NCBI GenBank assembly: GCA_021775495.1
Contig: JAJFHT010000347.1
Coordinates: forward strand, 1-34,242
Origin: Hyphomicrobiales bacterium
GTDB lineage: Bacteria > Pseudomonadota > Alphaproteobacteria > Rhizobiales > Rhizobiaceae
Direction of reading: 5' to 3'
DNA length: 34,242 nucleotides
Shown here: one piece after another, positions 25,596-32,589 of the stretch
Position numbering within the stretch: position 1 is the stretch's first letter
How the letters are laid out: the number at the start of each line of letters is the position of its first letter
Notes under the pieces: model-generated
Seen by the model: only the letters and a program-made list of their open reading frames with translations
What the model was told of the DNA's origin: nothing
Database searches by the model: none
Translations under genes and position numbers: made by a program

Positions 25596-27365
25596 TTACC
25601 CTACGACACGCAGGTTTGACAGTTCTTCGGCAATCGCCCGGAATACATCATCGAGATCGCCGCCCTTGGCGTTCCAGAACAGCTTCTTGCCCTTATTCAT
25701 CTTTGATTCTGAAGAGCAGTTCGACAAAGCCGTGATCATCGAGCTGTCATTGCTCGGATCGAGGTCGAGGCCAACGGTGAACAGCAGAATATCTTCGTTT
25801 TTGGCGTTCTGGCACACCTTGTTCATATGTTCGTTCAGCGCCTTGGTATAATTGCCATAGCTGTAGTCGTAATTGCCGACATTGCTGCTGGTGCCCATGA
25901 AGAGCCGGCCAATCGAGCCGCCGCTATAGGCCGTTCCGGTATAACCATAGGCGGCGTATTTCGACTTGTTGCCTGCCGGGTCTTGCCACCCGAGATCTTC
26001 ATAGGTGTTGCGGCCGTCAGTCAGAACGATGATGGCCTTATCGTTTCCATTTTGCGATTCCGGCCGGCCCTCGGTAAAGGGTGCTTTACTGGACACCACC
26101 CGCCAGCCCCAGGCGATACCCTCCGGCACATTGGTATAACCTGTCGGCGACATTGCATCGATCGCATTTTTGACGGCGGTTTTCCCGACCGCCGTCGCGA
26201 CGTCCTTCAGCGGTGTAATCGGCGTAGTGGTGCAACTGTAGCCAGGGCCGTAATAGTTGCCGATTCCGGGGGTGGAATCATCAAGCGGCTCGAAATATTT
26301 CTGCATGTTCTGCTGGCGAATGGCCCCGGAAGAACTTGTACTATGATCGTTCCACCAGTTGTTTGCCGCATCCCAATCGTCGAACGGCTGGACGTCGCCG
26401 GGCTCGTCAGGTGCGAATGTCGGCACGTAGAGGGTCGCCGGAACTGAAGTTGATGGCGTCGCATCGTCGACATTGTAGGGATATGGGCGCGCTTCGACGC
26501 AACCACCCCAACTGGTAAGTTTGGCCAGCACCGGACCCGGCTTGATGTATTTCATCTCATCGTAAAGTCGCCAGCGGGTCAGCTTGTTGTTGTGTTGATC
26601 GTACCAGACACCGCCGACAAGTGTCGCGCCGCCATCGATCGTGGTCCAGTCATAGTCCTCGTGATGAACAGGTGACCGGCCATCCTGGTCAAGCCAGGAC
26701 GCCGCTGCATTTCCGGGCCCGACATTGACGGTCGCCGAGAACGGAACCACCGCAAACTGAACGGGTTTCGCCACCTGCTGGATGCTCGCGGCCTCCGCCG
26801 CCAGCTGGTCGATCAACTGTTTGGAGGCGTCTTTCAGAAGGTCGATGCGCTTCTGGCTGCTGCCGTGGCCGGTTGAACTCATGGAACCGGAATTGTCGAG
26901 CACAAGTGCTACTTCCGCGGTGTTCTTGAGGCGAATCTTCGCTTGTGCATTCAGGTCGATATTGGTGATGCCGTTGCTGGAGCCCATCAGGTATGAGAAT
27001 GCCGGAAGCAGATGCGGCTGGTATTTGAGCTCAGCCGCCAGTTTCAAAAGTCCGCCACCCTCTGTTGAATTCGGCAAGTTGACACTCAGCGTCGTGTTGG
27101 CGGGCTTGACAGGGCCGAGATTGGCTTCAAAAAAAACCTTTGCGAAAGCCACGGCTTCAGTGTCCGTGGCGCCGGCAAGGATTTGCCGCGCGGTGGCAAT
27201 GCCCGATGCGTCCAGCGCATGAATTGCTGCCGCTCTGTGCCTTACCATTTCAGAATAGTCGACAGCTATCGCCGCCGCTCCCATCACTGGAAGCAGCGCG
27301 ATTGCAAAGGCAATTCCGAATTGGCCTTTTGCGTCGCTCAAGAACTGGCGCAGCACTGGTATCAA
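25596..27365 (-). CDS. TadG-like pilus-assembly/von Willebrand factor A protein, copy 3 (lacks the Lys/Cys insert)
   Basis: About 589 residues, paralogous to copies 1 and 2, with the TadG-type membrane segment (AAIAVDYSEMVRH), MIDAS LVLDNSGSM, SPTGYTNVPEG, IIVLTDGRNTYED and C-terminal LSNLRVVG. The Lys/Cys-rich insert is missing: MKYIKPGPVLAKLTSWGGC joins the flanks directly. There is no ATG at the expected start. TTG 27365 has GCGGG six bases upstream; GTG 27356 aligns exactly with the first codon of the paralogues (VLRQFLSDAKGQ against MLRNFCKDTRGN); TTG 27380 lies in leader sequence conserved with copy 1 and is unlikely. It is the first copy in transcription order. Confidence 0.82.
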   Translation of the reverse strand: MIPVLRQFLSDAKGQFGIAFAIALLPVMGAAAIAVDYSEMVRHRAAAIHALDASGIATARQILAGATDTEAVAFAKVFFEANLGPVKPANTTLSVNLPNSTEGGGLLKLAAELKYQPHLLPAFSYLMGSSNGITNIDLNAQAKIRLKNTAEVALVLDNSGSMSSTGHGSSQKRIDLLKDASKQLIDQLAAEAASIQQVAKPVQFAVVPFSATVNVGPGNAAASWLDQDGRSPVHHEDYDWTTIDGGATLVGGVWYDQHNNKLTRWRLYDEMKYIKPGPVLAKLTSWGGCVEARPYPYNVDDATPSTSVPATLYVPTFAPDEPGDVQPFDDWDAANNWWNDHSTSSSGAIRQQNMQKYFEPLDDSTPGIGNYYGPGYSCTTTPITPLKDVATAVGKTAVKNAIDAMSPTGYTNVPEGIAWGWRVVSSKAPFTEGRPESQNGNDKAIIVLTDGRNTYEDLGWQDPAGNKSKYAAYGYTGTAYSGGSIGRLFMGTSSNVGNYDYSYGNYTKALNEHMNKVCQNAKNEDILLFTVGLDLDPSNDSSMITALSNCSSESKMNKGKKLFWNAKGGDLDDVFRAIAEELSNLRVVG

Positions 27366-27395
27366 TTGTTTCCCGCTCAACCTGTGTTCGAACGG

Positions 27396-27430
27396 AATCT
27401 TTCACAAAGGCTCTAAATCAAGATGAGTCC
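27396..27430 (-). promoter_or_regulatory. Conserved leader element of VWA copy 3
   Basis: On the minus strand CATCTTGATTTAGAGCCTTT then GTGAAAG. From TTTAG to TTGAGCG it aligns without gaps (37 bp) to the leader of copy 1, so the promoter was probably duplicated with the gene. Confidence 0.4.
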
Positions 27431-27443
27431 CGGCCGGAAAATG

Positions 27444-27462
27444 CCCTGTTTGCTGTTCAGGG
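27444..27462 (-). terminator. Weak hairpin after the degenerate EAL gene
   Basis: A 5-bp stem CCCTG/CAGGG with a 9-nt loop is followed on the minus strand by CATTTTCC. It lies in the 150 bp between the EAL-like gene and VWA copy 3. The stem is short, so this is tentative. Confidence 0.3.
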
Positions 27463-27516
27463 TTCGTTAACCGTTGTCGCGGCCGGCCGATGGATGACCG
27501 AATGTCCGCAATGTGG

Positions 27517-28794
27517 TCAGCTACGCGCGACCTTCTCCGATGCGCTCCCGGCCGAATCACGCAGCCGCCTCGGATCGCCGAAACGTGTTCCGGTCAATAG
27601 ATCGATCCCGCTGTCAATCAGTCCAACCGCTTCCTCATCCGTGGTGACATCGGTCGCAATGATCTGCAGGTCGACGTCGGCAACGGCACTGGCCAGTTCA
27701 TGCGCGTCAAGCAGGTCGCCGCGATATTTCACCAGTCCAAGCAGTCTCTTGGCCGGCTGCTTGACGTAGCGTGCGCCCGCATTGTGCAGGACCTCCGCAT
27801 CGCTAGCCGACCCCGTCCAGTTCTCGACGGCGAACTGGATTCCGACCTCACTCAAGGTTTCCAGCATCGCCAGACGCCCCGATTTTCCGGCGTTAAACAG
27901 CGAAGCGGGAACTGACAGCGCAAGCGACCGAGTCAGCGCGGGATGCATGTCGAACAGATCAGCGACAACGGTCAATTCTTCCGGATCATCGAGAAGCGCT
28001 GCTGAGATGGCTGAATGCAACGGCATTTTTTCCGCATCACTGCCCAGTTGCTGCCGCGCCGCCTTGGCGGCGGCGAGAATGAGTCCACGCTCGAAACCGG
28101 CGACATTCATGCGTCCGGTTGCCGAAACCAGTCTTTGAACATCGACGAACTGCTCACCCGGCAAACGCAGATGCGCGAAGACCTCGAAGCCCTTGGACTC
28201 ACCCTTTGAGATTGAGACGATCGGCTGGAGACTGAGCTCGGGGCCTTCCTTTCCGGAAACTTTGGCGATTGCCAACTCGATTTCCCGCCGGTTGTCCGGA
28301 TTGGTGTCCGGTTGTTGTGCCGGTTTGGGCTTCACGTCCTCCGGTACTTGGATTTTGTGGATCGATGGGTGCGGGATCACATTGTCATTATCTTGCACCG
28401 CGACGGCGGGATCGGAATCCCGGTCGCTGTTGTCGTTCGATAGGACCGGCTCCTGTGGAGCTGTCAGCGAGGCGATTTCCGACTTCAGGGAGTTGTTGAT
28501 TTCGCTGACCGTCTTGGCGTGCCGGCTCGAACGCTCATCGATTTCATGCAGGGCGCCGTCTAGCGAGCGCGACAATTGCGCGATGTCCGATCTTAAATTG
28601 TAGGCGTTCCGGATTGCCCATGCCGCGAGAGAAAGCGCGGCGATGGCGGTTCCGAGGGCAGCAACGGCCACAAGGGCGGACAGGTATGCTCCCTGGTTCT
28701 CGATCAGGTTTGTGATCCGCTCGACCAGCGGTTCGAAAAACAGCGCAATGGCCGCACCTGCCGCGACAATGACAAGAACCGTACGACGCATCAT
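27517..28794 (-). CDS. Membrane-anchored protein with a degenerate EAL-like domain
   Basis: A 425-residue protein. Two hydrophobic segments (about 5-21 and 38-60) are followed by a probable coiled coil (66-110), a polar linker (110-165) and a domain built like EAL c-di-GMP phosphodiesterases (about 170-415). The start LSLQPIVSI matches the family LQPIVDL, but the EAL signature is FE194-VFAHLR, the DDFG loop is replaced by VENWTG, and the ExVE region reads ATDVTTDEEA. Most metal-binding acids are lost, so it should not hydrolyse c-di-GMP; it may bind the nucleotide or a protein partner. It lies upstream of the VWA genes on the same strand and diverges from the HAD gene. Confidence 0.72.
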   Translation of the reverse strand: MMRRTVLVIVAAGAAIALFFEPLVERITNLIENQGAYLSALVAVAALGTAIAALSLAAWAIRNAYNLRSDIAQLSRSLDGALHEIDERSSRHAKTVSEINNSLKSEIASLTAPQEPVLSNDNSDRDSDPAVAVQDNDNVIPHPSIHKIQVPEDVKPKPAQQPDTNPDNRREIELAIAKVSGKEGPELSLQPIVSISKGESKGFEVFAHLRLPGEQFVDVQRLVSATGRMNVAGFERGLILAAAKAARQQLGSDAEKMPLHSAISAALLDDPEELTVVADLFDMHPALTRSLALSVPASLFNAGKSGRLAMLETLSEVGIQFAVENWTGSASDAEVLHNAGARYVKQPAKRLLGLVKYRGDLLDAHELASAVADVDLQIIATDVTTDEEAVGLIDSGIDLLTGTRFGDPRRLRDSAGSASEKVARS

Positions 28795-28981
28795 GGCTGC
28801 GGTCTTACAATTTGACGCTGTTGTGTTTTCAAAACCAGCCTTCGATCAGGGTAAATGAACAATGAAGCGTTTTCGCATGGGGCCAACAGGCTGTTAAGTG
28901 AAAGCTGGTGACAGAGTGAACAGGTTCGGTTAATGCGTCACCCAACACGACCAATCACCCAACTGAAATGGATCGAGCCCG

Positions 28982-29842
28982 ATGGCAGGACTGCCGGATC
29001 AACCGGAGACGCTTGACGCGATTGTCGACCGGTATTCGGTGATCCTGTGCGATGTCTGGGGCGTCGTGCACAATGGCGTCAGGGTATTCCGGACTGCCGC
29101 GGCCGCCTTGCGGCGGGCGCGAAGCAGGGGACTGACCGTTGTCCTGGTTACCAATGCACCAAGGCCGCACGGTCCGATCGAGCAGCAATTGGATCGATTG
29201 GGTGTTGATCGAGATGCCTGGGATCGGGTCGTGACATCCGGTGATGTCACCCGCGCGTTGATACAATCCGGTCCGAGTCAAATCTTTCATCTTGGACCGG
29301 AACGCGATGTCAGCCTTTACGAGGGTCTGAATGTGTCGCTTGAGATGGAAGATGCAGCTGACGCGGTTGTCTGTACCGGTTTTTTTGACGACGTAACCGA
29401 AACGCCCGAGGATTATGCCGATATGCTGGCCCGTTTTCATCGGCGTGGCCTGCCATTTGTCTGTGCCAATCCGGACATTGTGGTCGAACGCGGCGAGCGG
29501 CTGATCTGGTGTGCCGGCGCGCTGGCCCGTGATTATACAGCCCTGGGCGGGAAGACTTTGATAGCCGGCAAGCCCCACAGGCCGATCTATCTGGAAGCGC
29601 TATCGCAGGCGTCGAAACTCATGGGCAGGACTGCCCAACCGTCTGAGACCCTGGCAATCGGGGACGGCGTCGCGACCGACGTCGCCGGAGCGCGGGAAAA
29701 CGGCATTGATATGCTCTATATATCCGGCGGAATTCATGCCCGTGACTATGGCGACGTGCACGATCCCGATCCAAAGCGCCTGGCGGCTTTTCTGGCCAGC
29801 CACGACAGCACTCCCGTGGCGACAATGCCGTCTTTGCGGTGA
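28982..29842 (+). CDS. HAD-superfamily class IIA hydrolase (TIGR01459-like)
   Basis: A 286-residue HAD phosphatase-like protein. Motif I is ILCDVWGVVHNG with nucleophile D24; the second aspartate of the usual DxD is tryptophan, as is normal in this alphaproteobacterial subfamily. Motif II is VLVTNAPRP, the lysine lies in IAGKPHRPIY, and motif III is AIGDGVATDVAGA. Relatives are NagD and 4-nitrophenylphosphatases; the natural substrate is unknown. The ATG at 28982 was chosen because upstream ATGs (28933, 28969) are in other frames. It lies 34 bp before ribF, an arrangement common in rhizobia. The 187 bp to the divergent EAL-like gene must hold promoters for both; no clear -35/-10 was found. 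Confidence 0.88.
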   Translation: MAGLPDQPETLDAIVDRYSVILCDVWGVVHNGVRVFRTAAAALRRARSRGLTVVLVTNAPRPHGPIEQQLDRLGVDRDAWDRVVTSGDVTRALIQSGPSQIFHLGPERDVSLYEGLNVSLEMEDAADAVVCTGFFDDVTETPEDYADMLARFHRRGLPFVCANPDIVVERGERLIWCAGALARDYTALGGKTLIAGKPHRPIYLEALSQASKLMGRTAQPSETLAIGDGVATDVAGARENGIDMLYISGGIHARDYGDVHDPDPKRLAAFLASHDSTPVATMPSLR

Positions 29843-29876
29843 GTAAACCCGCTTCACCGACCGAGATTACGATACG

Positions 29877-30875
29877 ATGAAACATCAGGCTTTCCAGCGC
29901 ATATCCGACCTAAACAATCTTCCGGACGAGTTGCGCTCCGGAGTTGTGGTGATCGGTAATTTCGATGGTGTTCACAGAGGCCATCAGGTCGTCCTGCAAC
30001 GCGGCCTTGACGAAGCAGCCAAACTGGATGCACCGGCACTGGTTCTGACATTCGAGCCGCATCCTCGCACGGTGTTTCGCCCGGATGTGCCGGTGTTCCG
30101 GTTGACGCCGGCACCCGTCAAGGCCGGGCTGATCGCGGCATTGGGTTACGATGCGGTTATCGAGTATCCGTTCGATCGCGATTTCTCGTCTTTGACCGCG
30201 GAACAATTTGTTGCCGAAATCCTGCAGCAGGGTATTGGCGTGTCCCATGTTGTGACCGGTTTCGATTTTCACTTCGGCAAGAACCGGCAGGGCGGGCCGG
30301 CGTTTTTGATGGAGTCGGGCAAAACAAAGGGATTCGGTGTTTCGCTGGTCGATGCGTTCCGCGATAAAACCGCCGAGGTGATCTCATCGAGCCGGATTCG
30401 GCAAATGCTGGAGGAAGGTGATGTCGATACTGCCGGGGAAATGCTCGGTTTCCGGTTCCATGTCGAGGCCGCAATCGTGCGGGGCAAGCAACTTGGCCGC
30501 ACCCTCGGCTATCCGACCGCCAACATGATGCTGCCCGCGGATGTCACATTGCGGCACGGCATATATGCCGTCCGGTTCCGCCGCAGCGACGGCTCTCTAC
30601 ATGACGGTGTTGCGAGCTTCGGGAGACGTCCGACCGTGGATGTCGACGGTGGTGAACTGCTGGAAACCTATGTTTTCGATTTTTCCGGCGATCTGTATGA
30701 CGAAATCTGCACCGTGAGTTTCTTCGGCTGGTTGCGCGGCGAAGAAAAATTTGACGATCTGGATGCCCTTCGCCAACAGATGAAGCGCGATGAAAATCAG
30801 GCGCGTCGGATTCTGTCAAAGGTCGAGCCGCTCTCTGACCTCGATCAACGCGTCGGTTTCGATCTGCCGGTATGA
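29877..30875 (+). CDS. ribF: Bifunctional riboflavin kinase / FMN adenylyltransferase
   Basis: A 332-residue protein that makes FMN from riboflavin and FAD from FMN in the cytoplasm. The N-terminal nucleotidyltransferase domain carries GNFDGVHRGH (27-36) and the conserved SSSRIRQML. The C-terminal flavokinase domain carries GYPTANM (about 209-215) and the HGIYAV segment. Length and domain order are normal. Its stop overlaps the start of the first SDR gene in an ATGA, indicating translational coupling. Confidence 0.95.
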   Translation: MKHQAFQRISDLNNLPDELRSGVVVIGNFDGVHRGHQVVLQRGLDEAAKLDAPALVLTFEPHPRTVFRPDVPVFRLTPAPVKAGLIAALGYDAVIEYPFDRDFSSLTAEQFVAEILQQGIGVSHVVTGFDFHFGKNRQGGPAFLMESGKTKGFGVSLVDAFRDKTAEVISSSRIRQMLEEGDVDTAGEMLGFRFHVEAAIVRGKQLGRTLGYPTANMMLPADVTLRHGIYAVRFRRSDGSLHDGVASFGRRPTVDVDGGELLETYVFDFSGDLYDEICTVSFFGWLRGEEKFDDLDALRQQMKRDENQARRILSKVEPLSDLDQRVGFDLPV

Positions 30876-31579
30876 CGGATCGGATATTGATAACCGGTGC
30901 AACGTCGGGGATCGGCAACGCCCTGACCAAACGTATCGCGCACGACAACGATGTGCTTGTCACCGGCAGCCGCTCAGCCGAACTGGTTTCACCGGATTTG
31001 CCGGCCGGTGTCCGCTACGTGCAGGCTGACCAGACACGGCCGGAGGAAGCGGTGGACCTCATCGACGGTGCACTGGAGTCTTCCGGGTGGTCCGGCCTGG
31101 ATTTGGCGGTATTGAATGCCGGGATCGGGTTCGCCTGCGAACCGCATGCCGAAACGCCGGACACTATTCACCAGACGCTTGACGTCAATCTGATGGCGTC
31201 CATGCTTCTGGCGCGATCGCTCAGCGGGCGCCTGGAAGCGGCCGGCGGCAAGCTGGTCCTGATTGGTTCGGTTGCGCATCGCGGCGCCTCGGGATTTGCG
31301 ACCTATGCCGCATCGAAGGCGGGTCTTCACGGTTTTGCCCGGGCCCTGCGTGAAGAGTGGCGCAACCGCATCCGGGTCCAGATCATTCATCCTGGCCCAA
31401 CCGCGACGCCGATGCACGCAAGGGCAGGATTTGACCCCGGCCGGATCGGCCGGTTGTTTCTCAAACCGGAAACCATGGCGGCGATGGTGCACCGGGCTAT
31501 CCGGGCCGACAAGTCTCCCGTTACCGTTTCTTTCGGTCGCTACATATTGAGCGGTGCCTTTGCCGGGAGGCGATTGTGA
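30872..31579 (+). CDS. Short-chain dehydrogenase/reductase, first of a pair
   Basis: A 235-residue classical SDR. It has the NAD(P) site TGATSGIG (8-15), LNAG, the catalytic serine in IGSVAHRG and the YxxxK motif in TYAASKAGLHGF. The chain after PGPTATPM is short. Substrate not recognisable. It overlaps the ribF stop by four bases, and its stop overlaps the next SDR start, so three genes are translationally linked. It could use a flavin-pathway or lipid substrate, but nothing in the sequence shows which. Confidence 0.88.
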   Translation: MTDRILITGATSGIGNALTKRIAHDNDVLVTGSRSAELVSPDLPAGVRYVQADQTRPEEAVDLIDGALESSGWSGLDLAVLNAGIGFACEPHAETPDTIHQTLDVNLMASMLLARSLSGRLEAAGGKLVLIGSVAHRGASGFATYAASKAGLHGFARALREEWRNRIRVQIIHPGPTATPMHARAGFDPGRIGRLFLKPETMAAMVHRAIRADKSPVTVSFGRYILSGAFAGRRL

Positions 31580-32325
31580 CCGGAACCGCGCTGGTCACGG
31601 GCGGTGCGTCGGGCCTCGGACAAGCCCTTGTCCGGCAACTGCTGGCCAAGGACATGCATGTCGTCTGCGTCGATCTGGTTCCGCCCGATACCCATGCAAA
31701 TCTCATCTTCATCAAATGTGATCTGGCGGACCGGCGGGCCGTCAATATCGGTTGGTCCGCGATCCTTGCCGCCGGACCGTATGATCTTGTTGTTCTGAAT
31801 GCCGGGGTCAGCGCGACCGGGCAGTTCGAATCGATCCCGGCTGAAGTCTACCGGCGGCTGATCACGCTCAACACCGAAACGCCGATCCGCATGGCCTCCG
31901 GCCTGATGCGCGAGGCTGCCCTGCGCTCCGGTGCCCAGCTCGTGTTCGTGTCGTCGCTTTCCCATTTCACCGGTTATCCCGGCGCAGCGGTCTACGCGGC
32001 CTCGAAGGACGCGCTGGCGGTCTATGCCAAGAGCATCCGCGCTGCCTTCCGAAACAGGGGTGTGTCGGTTATCAGCATGTATCCTGGGCCATTGCGCACA
32101 CCCCACGCTGAACGTCACGCACCGGCCGGCGCCAACGCCAGCAGGCGGATGCAGCCCAATGAGGCTGCTTTGATACTGCTCGCCGGAACGATTGCCGGCG
32201 ACAAGGTTATCATTCCGGGCATCCCGGCAAAGCTTACTGCCCTGGCCGGACGGCTGTTTCCGGCGACAGTGACCCGCTGGATGCGGCGAGAGATATTTCA
32301 GAAACTCGACCGCTCGGTTTTTTGA
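31576..32325 (+). CDS. Short-chain dehydrogenase/reductase, second of a pair
   Basis: A 249-residue classical SDR with TGGASGLG (8-15), LNAGVSATG, the catalytic serine in VSSLSHFTG and YAASKDALAVY (YxxxK). The start is GTG at 31576, overlapping the stop of the first SDR as GTGA. It resembles its neighbour in layout, but the two are clearly diverged rather than a recent duplicate. The C-terminal ~50 residues contain a hydrophobic/basic stretch (KLTALAGRLFPATVTRWMRR) that could lie on a membrane, as in lipid-active SDRs. Substrate unknown. Confidence 0.87.
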   Translation: MTGTALVTGGASGLGQALVRQLLAKDMHVVCVDLVPPDTHANLIFIKCDLADRRAVNIGWSAILAAGPYDLVVLNAGVSATGQFESIPAEVYRRLITLNTETPIRMASGLMREAALRSGAQLVFVSSLSHFTGYPGAAVYAASKDALAVYAKSIRAAFRNRGVSVISMYPGPLRTPHAERHAPAGANASRRMQPNEAALILLAGTIAGDKVIIPGIPAKLTALAGRLFPATVTRWMRREIFQKLDRSVF

Positions 32326-32460
32326 AGCGCTCCGTGTGCCGAACAGGAGCTCAAAAGCGGCCGGTGCAAGATTTGGCTTTATTCCCTCCGATAGCGTTGC
32401 TAAAAGCGCGCGATGACCAGCACCGGCTCAGCAGCGTATTGCCTTTTGCGAATTATTGGC

Positions 32461-32497
32461 CCGGCCTTCCCGGCGGCGTGACCACGGGAAGGACCGG
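32461..32497. repeat. Inverted repeat upstream of ileS
   Basis: CCGGCCTTCCC (32461-32471) pairs with GGGAAGG-A-CCGG (32486-32497), an 11-bp stem with one bulge and a 14-nt loop. It lies in the 264-bp gap between the SDR pair and ileS, 92 bp before the ileS ATG. No U-tract follows. It may end the ribF operon transcript or lie in the ileS leader. The rest of the gap shows no gene. Confidence 0.5.
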
Positions 32498-32589
32498 GTA
32501 TTCCGGCGTGCGAGTGACCGCACGGATTCCGCTATCATTTTGAACCGACCTTCCGCCCGATCCGGAGCGGAGAAACCAATGGCGAGACC

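Noticed and set aside
27366..27380. TTG 27380 as the start of VWA copy 3
   Set aside because: This TTG belongs to a leader segment shared with copy 1, where it lies upstream of the start and out of frame.
29051..29080. HAD motif I with Trp in place of the second Asp as evidence of an inactive enzyme
   Set aside because: The DVWGV form is normal for this alphaproteobacterial class IIA subfamily, so it is not an anomaly of this gene.
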